From Rhizorhabdus dicambivorans (GTDB lineage: Bacteria; Pseudomonadota; Alphaproteobacteria; Sphingomonadales; Sphingomonadaceae): a stretch of 64,000 nucleotides of DNA. A model generated the notes under the pieces. It did not search any database and was not told the DNA's origin. It was given only the letters and a program-made list of their open reading frames with translations. The position numbers were made by a program, and so were the translations under genes. How positions within the stretch are numbered: position 1 is the stretch's first letter; the number at the start of each line of letters is the position of its first letter. Shown in pieces: positions 9,257 through 16,879 of the stretch. Where the stretch lies: NCBI RefSeq assembly GCF_002355275.1, contig NZ_CP023449.1, forward strand, positions 2,520,001 through 2,584,000, given 5' to 3'.

Positions 9257-11710
9257 GTGGCGGATACCTACCGGATTGCCATCGTTGGCTCGGGGCCGGC
9301 GGGGCTCAGCGCCGCAGCGCATGCAGCCAAGCTCGGCATCTCGCACATCCTGCTCGAAAAGACCGATCACCTTTCCGATACGATCTACAAGTATCAGAAG
9401 GGCAAGCACGTCATGGCCACGCCGAACCAGTTGGTGCTGCGTTCGGACATCGATTTCGACGCCGGCAAGCGTGAGAAGGTGCTCGGCACCTGGGACGACC
9501 AGACCGCCGCGAACAAGGTCAACGTCCGACTCAAGAGCGAGGTGAAGGCAATCACCGGCGCGAAGGGCGATTTCACCATCACCCTGACCGACAAGACCGA
9601 GATCAAGGCCGAGAACATCATCCTGGCGATCGGCACCCAGGGCAATCCGAACCTGCTGCGCTGCCCCGGCGCGGATGGCGGCCATCTCGAGCTCCAGTAC
9701 CAGCTCGACGATCCCGGCGAATATGTCGACGAGCACATCACCGTGATCGGCGCGGGCGACGCCGGCATCGAAAATGCGCTCGGCCTGGCGCAGGATGTCG
9801 CCCAGGGCAACATCGTCTCGATCATCAACCGTACCGCCGATTTCAGCCGCGCCAAGGGCGCCAACGTCAAGCTGCTGATGCAGGCGCGCGACGAAGGCCG
9901 GATGAACGTCATCACGGACGCAACCCCGAATCGCATCGAGGCCGGGCATCTCGTCCTCGACACACGCGACGGCGAGGCGCGGATTCGCTGCGATCGCATC
10001 ATCGCCCGTATGGGCTCGGCCGCGCCGCGCAAGTTCATCGAAGAATGCGGGATCCAGTTCACCAGCCCGGACCGCGAGGCCTTCCCGACGCTGTCGCCGC
10101 AGTTCGAATCGACCAATGCCGGCATCTATGTGATCGGCGCGCTGGCCGGCTATCCGCTGATCAAGCACTGCATGAACCAGGGCTATGACGTCGTCGAGTT
10201 CATCAACGGCAACACCGCCCTGAAACCGGCCGACGAACCGATCCTTGAGGGCAAGTTCGTCAACCTGCCGATCAAGAAGTCGGTCGACGAATGGCTCGAG
10301 TTCATTCGCACCCAGGTCAAGATCCTCAACGATCTGTCGCCGCTGCAGATGCGCGAGTTCATGCTCGACTCTGACGTCCGCTATTACGGCAAGAACGACA
10401 TCATCTTCGAGAAGAACGCGCCGGGTTCGTCGCTGTTCTGCATCGCGCAGGGCTCGGTCGATATCCCGCTGCCCGACGGCCGCTCGACCGGCATCGTCAT
10501 CCCCGAAGGCTCGATCTTCGGTGAGGTCGGCCTCGTCTCCGGTCGCCGCCGCGGCTCGACGATCCGGTCGATCGCCGACACGGTGGTGGTCGAGATTCCC
10601 CGCAACGCGATCCTGAAGCTGATGGCGTCGGTGCCGGGCGTGAAGCGCGCCGTCACCCGCATCTCGACCGAGCGCCAGCTGCTCCAGATGTGGCAGGCCG
10701 GTCTCCAGCCGGCCGATCTGGCCGAGGTGCTGGAAACCGCCGAGATCAAGGCCGTCCGCGCCGGCGAGGCGATCTTCAAGGAAGGCGAGGAAGGCAACGA
10801 CGTCTATGTGATCCGCTCGGGATCGGTGGTCGTCGAGAAGTCGATTGGCGGCAAGCCGGTGTTCCTCTCCTATGTCCCCGCCGGCAATTATGTCGGCGAG
10901 CTGGAGCTGTTCGACAACGGCATCCGCAAGCAGACGGTGCGCGCCGCGGTCAAGTCCGAGGTGATCAAGCTGGGCGGCGATGCGTTTCGGCGCCTGCTGG
11001 AGGCCAAGCCCACCTTCTTCGCCAAGGCCAAGACCGCGATGGGCGAGCGCGAGGACCTCGCCTCCTTCATCGAGGCCAAGAAGGACAGCTTCGCCACCGT
11101 CGTCGACATGTACAGCTCGGTCGCGAATTTCCTGGTCGACAATGGCGTCGGCGAGGCGACCGACGTGCTGCTGATCGACGAGAATCTCTGCGTCGGCTGC
11201 GACAATTGCGAAAAGGCCTGCGCCGACAGCCATGAGGGCATCTCGCGGCTCGACCGTGAGGCAGGGCGCACCTTCGCGCATCTCCACGTTCCAACCAGCT
11301 GCCGGCATTGCGAGCATCCGCACTGCATGGCCGACTGCCCCCCGACCGCGATCCATCGCGGCCAGGACGGCGAGGTCTATATCGACGACACCTGCATCGG
11401 CTGCGGCAATTGTCAGCGCAACTGCCCCTATGGCGTGATCCGGATGGAAAAGGAGCCGCCGAAGAAGCCGAGCCTTTGGAAGTGGTTCCTGTTCGGCCAG
11501 GGGCCGGGGCCAGGGGAGCCCAGCCATGAATGGGCCTATGCCAATGCGACGCCGGGCGTCGAGAAGGCGAAACGTGCGGTCAAGTGCGACATGTGCTCGG
11601 GTATCGAGGGCGGCCCGAGCTGCGTGCGCGCCTGTCCGACGGGGGCGGCGATCCGCGTCGCGCCCGAGGAATTCCTGACGGTCGCCCGGTTGCAGCGGGA
11701 CGACGCCTGA
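9257..11710 (+). CDS. Fused NAD(P)H flavoprotein / two cyclic-nucleotide-binding domains / four-cluster ferredoxin
   Basis: 817 residues, no signal peptide, so cytoplasmic. Residues 1-330 form a thioredoxin-reductase-like flavoprotein with FAD motif GSGPAG (11-16) and NAD(P)H motif VIGAGDAG (163-170), but no CxxC redox pair. Residues about 365-470 and 490-590 are cyclic-nucleotide-binding domains with phosphate cassettes beginning FGEVGLVSGRRRG and VGELELFDNGIRK. Residues 640-800 are a DmsB/NrfC-like module with 16 cysteines: CVGCDNCEKAC (645-655), CRHC and CMADC (682-694), CIGCGNCQRNC (713-723), CDMC and CVRAC (777-793). This pattern fits four [4Fe-4S] clusters. The start is GTG after GGGGCAGGGGG. 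It overlaps the next gene by one base. The likely role is transfer of NAD(P)H electrons to a membrane partner under cyclic-nucleotide control. Confidence 0.9.
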   Translation: MADTYRIAIVGSGPAGLSAAAHAAKLGISHILLEKTDHLSDTIYKYQKGKHVMATPNQLVLRSDIDFDAGKREKVLGTWDDQTAANKVNVRLKSEVKAITGAKGDFTITLTDKTEIKAENIILAIGTQGNPNLLRCPGADGGHLELQYQLDDPGEYVDEHITVIGAGDAGIENALGLAQDVAQGNIVSIINRTADFSRAKGANVKLLMQARDEGRMNVITDATPNRIEAGHLVLDTRDGEARIRCDRIIARMGSAAPRKFIEECGIQFTSPDREAFPTLSPQFESTNAGIYVIGALAGYPLIKHCMNQGYDVVEFINGNTALKPADEPILEGKFVNLPIKKSVDEWLEFIRTQVKILNDLSPLQMREFMLDSDVRYYGKNDIIFEKNAPGSSLFCIAQGSVDIPLPDGRSTGIVIPEGSIFGEVGLVSGRRRGSTIRSIADTVVVEIPRNAILKLMASVPGVKRAVTRISTERQLLQMWQAGLQPADLAEVLETAEIKAVRAGEAIFKEGEEGNDVYVIRSGSVVVEKSIGGKPVFLSYVPAGNYVGELELFDNGIRKQTVRAAVKSEVIKLGGDAFRRLLEAKPTFFAKAKTAMGEREDLASFIEAKKDSFATVVDMYSSVANFLVDNGVGEATDVLLIDENLCVGCDNCEKACADSHEGISRLDREAGRTFAHLHVPTSCRHCEHPHCMADCPPTAIHRGQDGEVYIDDTCIGCGNCQRNCPYGVIRMEKEPPKKPSLWKWFLFGQGPGPGEPSHEWAYANATPGVEKAKRAVKCDMCSGIEGGPSCVRACPTGAAIRVAPEEFLTVARLQRDDA

Positions 11711-12588
11711 TGGCCACCAAATCGATGCGGCAGGCGACCACCGGTCGCGAGCGCGCCTCCGAGCATGAAGGCTTCCTTCGCTACCAGAGCTATAAATGGC
11801 TCAAGATCGCGCTGGCGATCTCGGCGGTGGCGCTGCTCATCTATGCTTTCAACGATGTCCAGCCCAAGCCGAATGGCGGCAGCATCTACGGCTATATTAC
11901 CGGCACGGTCGGGGTCGGCCTGATCCTGTGGCTGGCGTGGCTGGGGGTGCGCAAGCGCGCCATCACGCCGGGCCGCTGGTCGCTCAAGAGCTGGACCTCG
12001 GCGCATGTCTATCTGGGCCTGTCGCTGATCGTCATCGCCAGCCTCCACACCGGCTTCGATTTCGGGTGGAACGTCCATACCCTGGCCTATGTGCTGATGA
12101 TGCTGGTGATCGCATCGGGCGCCTTTGGCATCGCTTCCTACGCGATGCTGCCCCAGGAGCTCTCGGCCAACCGGGGCGAGACCACCCAGATCCAGATGCT
12201 CGACAATCTGCGGATGATCGACCGCCAGCTCAACGAGGCGGCCCAGCCGCTCGATGCCGAAGGCGCCGCCATCGTCCGCATGGCGCTGGAGGACGATCCC
12301 TTCGGCGGCGGGCTGATCGCGCGGCTGACCGGCCGCTACGCGAAATGCGGCACCCGCACCGCGCTCGATGCGGTCCGCGCGGACCATGTCCGCGAGGAAG
12401 GGGTCGCCGATCCCTATGACCATGTCGAGGTGCTGCTCGAGCGCAAGAAGTCGTCGCTGTCGCGGATTCGCAAGCATCTGCGGCTCAAGGCGCTGCTGGA
12501 GGTCTGGCTGTACATCCATGTACCGCTGACCTTCGCGCTGATCGCGGCGCTGCTCGTGCATATCGTTTCCGTCTTCTATTATTGGTGA
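11710..12588 (+). CDS. Cytochrome-b-like membrane protein, partner of the flavo/Fe-S protein
   Basis: 292 residues with about five membrane helices (near 31-47, 58-79, 97-115, 121-145 and 265-289). Histidines lie within or at the edges of helices: His99, His113, His123, His270 and His284, the pattern expected of heme-b ligands. A soluble loop of about 110 residues separates helices four and five. I recognise no closer family. Its ATG shares a base with the stop of the flavoprotein gene, so the two are translationally coupled, and the FHA-cytochrome gene starts 10 bases after it. It probably moves electrons from the cytoplasmic Fe-S module across the membrane to the decaheme cytochrome. Confidence 0.7.
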   Translation: MATKSMRQATTGRERASEHEGFLRYQSYKWLKIALAISAVALLIYAFNDVQPKPNGGSIYGYITGTVGVGLILWLAWLGVRKRAITPGRWSLKSWTSAHVYLGLSLIVIASLHTGFDFGWNVHTLAYVLMMLVIASGAFGIASYAMLPQELSANRGETTQIQMLDNLRMIDRQLNEAAQPLDAEGAAIVRMALEDDPFGGGLIARLTGRYAKCGTRTALDAVRADHVREEGVADPYDHVEVLLERKKSSLSRIRKHLRLKALLEVWLYIHVPLTFALIAALLVHIVSVFYYW

Positions 12589-12598
12589 GAACGCGCAG

Positions 12599-14422
12599 AT
12601 GAGCTTCATCGTTCGCACGGTAGCGCGCACCGCCGACGGGCGGGACATCGTCCGCCCCAAGAGCTTCGACAAGGCCGAGCTGACCATCGGCCGCAGCCCG
12701 TCGAGCGACATCCACCTGCCCGATCTGGCGGTGACCCTGAACCATGCGGTGATCCGCGCGGCGGCGGGGGGCTATGTCGAGATCGCGGCGACGGCGGGCC
12801 TGCCGTTCGTGGTCGACGGCAAGCAGAGCGAGCATGCCCGTTTCGCCGCCTCGACCGGCGCGGACGTCCGCGTCGGCAGCCACTCGCTGGAGTTCGAGCC
12901 GGGCGAGGGGGACGACAAGGGCAAGGTCGTCATCACGGTCAACCGGGTGGGCGCCATCTCCAACGCCTCGGAGGAGAAGGAGGAGGCCCAGGTCTTCTCG
13001 CTCGGCCATGTCCTGCCCGGCAAGCGGGTGATGGCGTGGGCCGGCGCTTTGCTGGTTCTGGCGATCTTCCTGGTCTGGCCGCTGGTCTCGATCCAGACCC
13101 AGCCGGTCGACAACACGCGCAAGGTCGCCTTCCACGCCGACGAGATGTGGACGTCGGGCGCTCTTTCGCAGGTTCACCAGAGCCTCGAGAACAATTGCCA
13201 GGCCTGCCACGTCAAGGCCGGCGAGTCGGTGCGCGACACCGCCTGCGTCGCCTGCCACACCAAGGTCCATGACCATGCCGACCCGGCCAAGCTGATCGAG
13301 GCCAAGGGCTCGCCCGGCATCGTCGGCGGCATCAAGCAGGCCGTGGGCGGGGTGTTCGGCATCCAGCCCGGCCGCTGCGTCGAATGCCATACCGAGCATC
13401 AGGGCAAGACGGCGATGCCGGTGACCGACGAGCGCTTCTGCACCAATTGCCACACCGGCATGAGCGGACGCATCCAGACCACGCTCAAGGACGCAACCGA
13501 TTTCGGCGATGGCCATCCCCAGTTCGAGCCGACCATCCGTTTCGCCGGTGCCGGCGGGCTGCCGATGTTCCGCCGGGTTTCGCTCGACGCCAACCCGCGC
13601 GAGGATAACGGCCTGAAATTCCCCCACGATCTCCATCTCTCGACCACCAACGGGGTCGCGCAGATGGCGAAGTCGCTGGGCAAGGGAGAGGGCTATGGAG
13701 CCCCGCTCGACTGCGCCAACTGCCACACCCGCGACGCCACCGGATCGAGCTTCGCGGCGGTGAAGATGGAGCCGTCCTGCGGCGCCTGCCACAGCCTTGC
13801 CTTCGATCAGGTCGGCGGCACCATCCGTACCCTGCGCCACGGCGATCCCGCCCAGGTGGTTGCCGACATCCGCGCCTTCTACCGGGCCGGCGCGCCGCGC
13901 GCCGCCGCGTTGACGGGCATGGATCGCCGCCGTCCGGGCGACTTCGCGACAAACAGCCAGCGGATCACCTTCGCTCAGACCAGCGCGATGCACATCGGCA
14001 ATTCGGAACAGGCGATCCGCGCGGTCTTCTCGAAGGGCGGAGCCTGCTTCGACTGCCACACCGTGCGGCAGACCGGTAATCCCACCACCCCCTTCGCGGT
14101 GACCCCGGTGGCGCTCAGCAAGCGCTACATGATGAAGGGGTGGTTCGACCACGCTGCCCACGACACCGAGACCTGCGTCAGCTGTCACGCCGTCAAGGGA
14201 TCGAAGCTGTCCTCCGACGTCAACCTGCCGAAGCTCGCCAAGTGCCAGGAATGCCATGGCGGCCAGGACGCGCACAAGGAAGTGCCCTCGTCCTGCGCGA
14301 TGTGTCATGACTATCACCGCACCGCCTTCGCCCCGCTGATGGTTCGCAACCACCGCGCGCGGGGCAAGGCGGCGGAGCATATCCAGGAGAAGGCCCTGAA
14401 GGAGGCTGGAACGGGAGCGTGA
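12599..14422 (+). CDS. FHA domain fused through one membrane helix to a decaheme cytochrome c
   Basis: 607 residues. Residues 1-110 form an FHA-like domain (TIGRSPSSDIHL with Arg32, then VTLNHAVI). The usual Ser-Arg before the conserved His is Thr46-Leu47 here. A membrane helix spans about 144-164, placing FHA in the cytoplasm and the rest in the periplasm. Ten CxxCH heme motifs start at Cys200, 216, 260, 281, 372, 394, 483, 526, 549 and 566. Extra histidines such as those in KFPHDLHL and WFDHAAHD suit bis-His ligation, as in cytochrome c3/c7 families. No cleavable signal peptide is seen, so the helix must act as signal-anchor. It is the last gene of the operon and the likely periplasmic electron outlet. 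Confidence 0.9.
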   Translation: MSFIVRTVARTADGRDIVRPKSFDKAELTIGRSPSSDIHLPDLAVTLNHAVIRAAAGGYVEIAATAGLPFVVDGKQSEHARFAASTGADVRVGSHSLEFEPGEGDDKGKVVITVNRVGAISNASEEKEEAQVFSLGHVLPGKRVMAWAGALLVLAIFLVWPLVSIQTQPVDNTRKVAFHADEMWTSGALSQVHQSLENNCQACHVKAGESVRDTACVACHTKVHDHADPAKLIEAKGSPGIVGGIKQAVGGVFGIQPGRCVECHTEHQGKTAMPVTDERFCTNCHTGMSGRIQTTLKDATDFGDGHPQFEPTIRFAGAGGLPMFRRVSLDANPREDNGLKFPHDLHLSTTNGVAQMAKSLGKGEGYGAPLDCANCHTRDATGSSFAAVKMEPSCGACHSLAFDQVGGTIRTLRHGDPAQVVADIRAFYRAGAPRAAALTGMDRRRPGDFATNSQRITFAQTSAMHIGNSEQAIRAVFSKGGACFDCHTVRQTGNPTTPFAVTPVALSKRYMMKGWFDHAAHDTETCVSCHAVKGSKLSSDVNLPKLAKCQECHGGQDAHKEVPSSCAMCHDYHRTAFAPLMVRNHRARGKAAEHIQEKALKEAGTGA

Positions 14423-14425
14423 AGG

Positions 14426-14443
14426 GCGGGTTTACCGCTTTTT
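14426..14443 (+). terminator. Weak terminator after the redox operon
   Basis: GCGG (14426-14429) and CCGC (14435-14438) flank a 5-base loop, followed by TTTTT. The stem is short, so read-through into the phosphodiesterase gene is possible. Confidence 0.4.
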
Positions 14444-14452
14444 ATGATCGGC

Positions 14453-14468
14453 TGTGGCAGAGATCACA
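14453..14468. promoter_or_regulatory. CRP/FNR-family site upstream of the phosphodiesterase gene
   Basis: TGTGG-CAGAGA-TCACA matches the CRP consensus TGTGA-N6-TCACA with one mismatch. The flanking C and G extend the symmetry to CTGTG and CACAG arms. It lies 84 bases before a gene for a cAMP-phosphodiesterase-type enzyme, so feedback by a cAMP-responsive regulator is plausible. Confidence 0.45.
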
Positions 14469-14551
14469 GCGTCCCGATCCGGCACATGATGAAGTGTCCA
14501 GGTGTTGAGTTGGACCGGGGGGGCTCTCCGGTGGAGTAAGAGGACCAAATC

Positions 14552-15424
14552 ATGTTGATCGCCCAGTTGACCGACCTGCACATCGGCTTCGATCTGGACA
14601 ATCCGGATGAGCTGAACTTGCACAGGGTTGCAGCCGCGATCGACTATGTGAAGGGCCTGTCGGTGAAACCCGACAGGCTTTTTCTTACCGGCGACCTCAC
14701 CGACCATGGCGATCGCGGCAGCTACGAAAAGCTCAAGGCCCTGATCGACGGCTGCGCCTTTCCCGTTCACCTCTGCACCGGCAACCATGACGATCGCACC
14801 GCGATGAAGCAGGTCTTCCCCGATCTGCCGATCGAGGACGGCTTCGTCCAATATGTCATCGACGAGCCCGAAGTGCGGATCATCGTGCTCGACACGCTCG
14901 ATCCGGGCCATCATGGCGGTGCCTTCTGCCACCGCCGCGCGGGCTGGCTCAAGGCGCGCCTCGGCGAGATACCGGCGAGTCGCCCGGTGCTGATCGTCCT
15001 CCACCATCCCCCGATCGAGACCGGTATCCCCTGGATGACCTCGCACCCGACCGAGCCTTGGGTGGTGATGCTCGATAAGGCGATCGGCGACCGGCCCAAC
15101 GTGCTGATGATCAGCGGCCACATCCACCGTTCGATCACGACCCAATGGCATGGCCGCATGCTCGCGGTCGCCCCGTCCACCGCGCCTCAGGTGGCTCTGG
15201 AAATGGCTCCGATCGATCCCGAACGCCCCGACGAGCGGCCGATGATCGTCGCCGAGCAGCCCGGGGTCGCGCTGCACCTCTGGACGGGCGAGGCCTTCGT
15301 CACCCACCACGCCCAGGTTGGCGCGCCCGACGTGCTGGCCCGGTACGATCGCAATCTCCAGCCGCTGGTCCGCTCGCTCGCCGAGGAACATGATGCGGTC
15401 GAGCCGGGTGCTGCGGCAGCGTAA
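14552..15424 (+). CDS. Class III cyclic-nucleotide phosphodiesterase-like metallophosphoesterase (CpdA/Icc type)
   Basis: 290 residues. The dinuclear-metal motifs are complete and in order: DLH (Asp8, His10), GDLTDHG (Asp48), GNHDD (Asn78, His79), His151 in LHHPP, and GHIH (His190, His192). The spacing and the GNHDDR segment match class III 3',5'-cAMP phosphodiesterases (CpdA) and their relatives such as Rv0805. It lies downstream of a gene with two cyclic-nucleotide-binding domains and behind a CRP-like palindrome, so hydrolysis of cAMP or cGMP is a reasonable guess. Related enzymes act on other phosphodiesters, so the substrate is not proven. Confidence 0.8.
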   Translation: MLIAQLTDLHIGFDLDNPDELNLHRVAAAIDYVKGLSVKPDRLFLTGDLTDHGDRGSYEKLKALIDGCAFPVHLCTGNHDDRTAMKQVFPDLPIEDGFVQYVIDEPEVRIIVLDTLDPGHHGGAFCHRRAGWLKARLGEIPASRPVLIVLHHPPIETGIPWMTSHPTEPWVVMLDKAIGDRPNVLMISGHIHRSITTQWHGRMLAVAPSTAPQVALEMAPIDPERPDERPMIVAEQPGVALHLWTGEAFVTHHAQVGAPDVLARYDRNLQPLVRSLAEEHDAVEPGAAAA

Positions 15425-15670
15425 GAGCCGCTCACCACGCAGCCTTAACGCCCGCGATCTTCGCGCGCGCCTCGACCGTCGCCCTGAACATATGCGCGCC
15501 CACATTGCCACCGCTCCGGCGCACCGCCGATCGGCGCATGCACGATGACCCCTGCAAGATCGCGCCGCAGAGCCGATCGTCCCGATCCTGATCCATCTGG
15601 CAGGTGCGGCGAAGCATCATTTGCTTGATGAAGAAGCAGAATTTCACCGAATATGGCCGCGCCGTGCTTA
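15425..15670. other. Region between phosphodiesterase and folE leader, no supported gene
   Basis: A minus-strand frame (15432-15620, about 62 residues, Arg-rich, ending in KIAGVKAAW) is open here but has no ribosome site and no recognised family. I see no terminator. The right part contains A/T-richer DNA where a folE promoter could lie. Confidence 0.3.
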
Positions 15671-15723
15671 CATTGGGACGTTCCATGCGTTAGGCGCACG
15701 CGAAACGGTAGGAATGCCAAGGA
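15671..15723 (+). promoter_or_regulatory. Candidate THF-II (folE motif) riboswitch
   Basis: Three nested helices can be drawn. TTGG (15673-15676) pairs with CCAA (15717-15720). CGTTCC (15679-15684) pairs with GGAATG (15711-15716), with one G-U. GCGT (15687-15690) pairs with ACGC (15698-15701), with loop TAGGCGC. The Shine-Dalgarno AAGGA (15719-15723) overlaps the outer helix, so ligand binding could block translation. THF-II riboswitches are known directly upstream of folE in alphaproteobacteria. This call rests on position and hand folding. Confidence 0.55.
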
Positions 15724-15727
15724 CGGG

Positions 15728-16354
15728 ATGAATATGTCGATACTGGGCGATGACGACGAAGCGCTGCACGGCACGCCGCCGAGCAAGCTCCCGGTGCCAG
15801 AGGATGTGCAGGACGCGATCCGCACCCTGATCCGCTGGTCGGGCGACGATCCCGATCGCGAGGGGCTGCTGGACACGCCGGCCCGTGTCGGCCGCGCCTG
15901 GAAGGAATATTGCCAGGGCTATCAGGAGGACCCCTCGCTCCACCTGAGCCGCACCTTCGAAGAGGTTGGTGGCTATGACGAGATCGTCCTGCTCAAGGAC
16001 ATCCCGTTCCAGTCGCATTGCGAGCACCACATGGCGCCGATCATCGGCCATGCCCACATCGCCTATCTTCCGAACCATCGGGTTGTCGGCATCTCGAAGC
16101 TCGCACGCGTCCTTCATGGTTTTGCCCGCCGCCTCCAGATCCAGGAGCGGCTGACCGCCGAGGTGGCCGACTGCATCTGGACCCATCTCGAGCCGATCGG
16201 CGTCGCGGTGGTGATCCACGCAACCCATGCGTGCATGACCGCGCGTGGCGTCCGTACCCCCGGTGTTGGAATGACGACGAGCCGCATGATGGGTGTCTTC
16301 CGCGAAGACGATCGAAGCCGTAAGGAGGTGCTGAGCCTGATGGGGCTCGGCTGA
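15728..16354 (+). CDS. folE: GTP cyclohydrolase I
   Basis: FolE converts GTP to dihydroneopterin triphosphate, the first step of tetrahydrofolate (and queuosine or biopterin) synthesis. 208 residues, typical length. The zinc and active-site signature HCEHHMAPIIGHAHIAY is present, followed by the second region containing HATHACMTARGV with the third zinc-ligand Cys. The C-terminal GMTTSRMMGVF segment is also typical. The start at 15728 follows AAGGA. An ATG at 15734 is an alternative. A candidate tetrahydrofolate riboswitch overlaps the ribosome site, which suits end-product control. Confidence 0.97.
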   Translation: MNMSILGDDDEALHGTPPSKLPVPEDVQDAIRTLIRWSGDDPDREGLLDTPARVGRAWKEYCQGYQEDPSLHLSRTFEEVGGYDEIVLLKDIPFQSHCEHHMAPIIGHAHIAYLPNHRVVGISKLARVLHGFARRLQIQERLTAEVADCIWTHLEPIGVAVVIHATHACMTARGVRTPGVGMTTSRMMGVFREDDRSRKEVLSLMGLG

Positions 16355-16378
16355 TACAGCCCTGATCGGAGATTCGGA

Positions 16379-16879
16379 ATGAAGCCTGGCCTGACCCTGC
16401 TCCTCCTGTCGCTGGGCCTGCCCGGCGCCGCTATCGCCGCGCCGTCGCCAGCCACGCCGGCGGCGGTTGCCAAGCCGGCGGCGCCGGCATCCGCGCCGCT
16501 GATGCAGGGAAAGCGCAGCATCCCGCTCTCGGCGGAAGGCAATGCGATCGCCAAGCAGATCATCGGCACGCCCGATCCGCGCATGGCGGAGATCGGCGCG
16601 GAGATGAAAACGATCCGCGAGCAGAAGCTGCAGGTGATCAACGTCGCGAATGTCGACCTCGACAAGCTGGAACAGCTTTTCCGGCGTGAGGAAGTGCTGC
16701 AGGCCGAGTTTGTGAAACGCCAGAATGACAGGCTGCTGAGCCTGCTGCGCGCCCTGCCGGCCGCCGACAAGATGGCGCTGCTGCAGAATCTCACCAATCC
16801 GGCGAAGATGCCGGCCTCCTCTCCGGCTGCGCCGGCAAAGCCCGCCACCCCCGCCGCGAAGCCTGCCAAGGCCAATTGA
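16379..16879 (+). CDS. Periplasmic helical protein, possibly CpxP/Spy/CnrR-like
   Basis: 166 residues. A signal peptide ends at AIAAP (about residue 20), then an Ala/Pro linker, a helical core of about 90 residues rich in Glu, Lys and Leu with REQKLQVINVANVDLDKLEQ, and an Ala/Pro/Lys tail. The helical hairpin with paired charged helices resembles the periplasmic Spy/CpxP/CnrR family, but I see no clear LTxxQ motif, so the family is tentative. Its last four bases overlap the TTG start of the photolyase gene, so they are co-translated. Confidence 0.5.
   Translation: MKPGLTLLLLSLGLPGAAIAAPSPATPAAVAKPAAPASAPLMQGKRSIPLSAEGNAIAKQIIGTPDPRMAEIGAEMKTIREQKLQVINVANVDLDKLEQLFRREEVLQAEFVKRQNDRLLSLLRALPAADKMALLQNLTNPAKMPASSPAAPAKPATPAAKPAKAN

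Noticed and set aside
9254-11527. 757-codon minus-strand frame opposite the flavoprotein
   Set aside because: Antisense shadow of a gene with complete FAD, CNB and Fe-S motifs. No ribosome site or domain.
12485-14380. 631-codon minus-strand frame opposite the decaheme cytochrome
   Set aside because: Shadow. The plus strand holds ten CxxCH motifs and an FHA domain.
15432-15620. 62-codon minus-strand frame between phosphodiesterase and folE
   Set aside because: No ribosome site, no family and an Arg-rich composition. Left as unsupported, though it is open.
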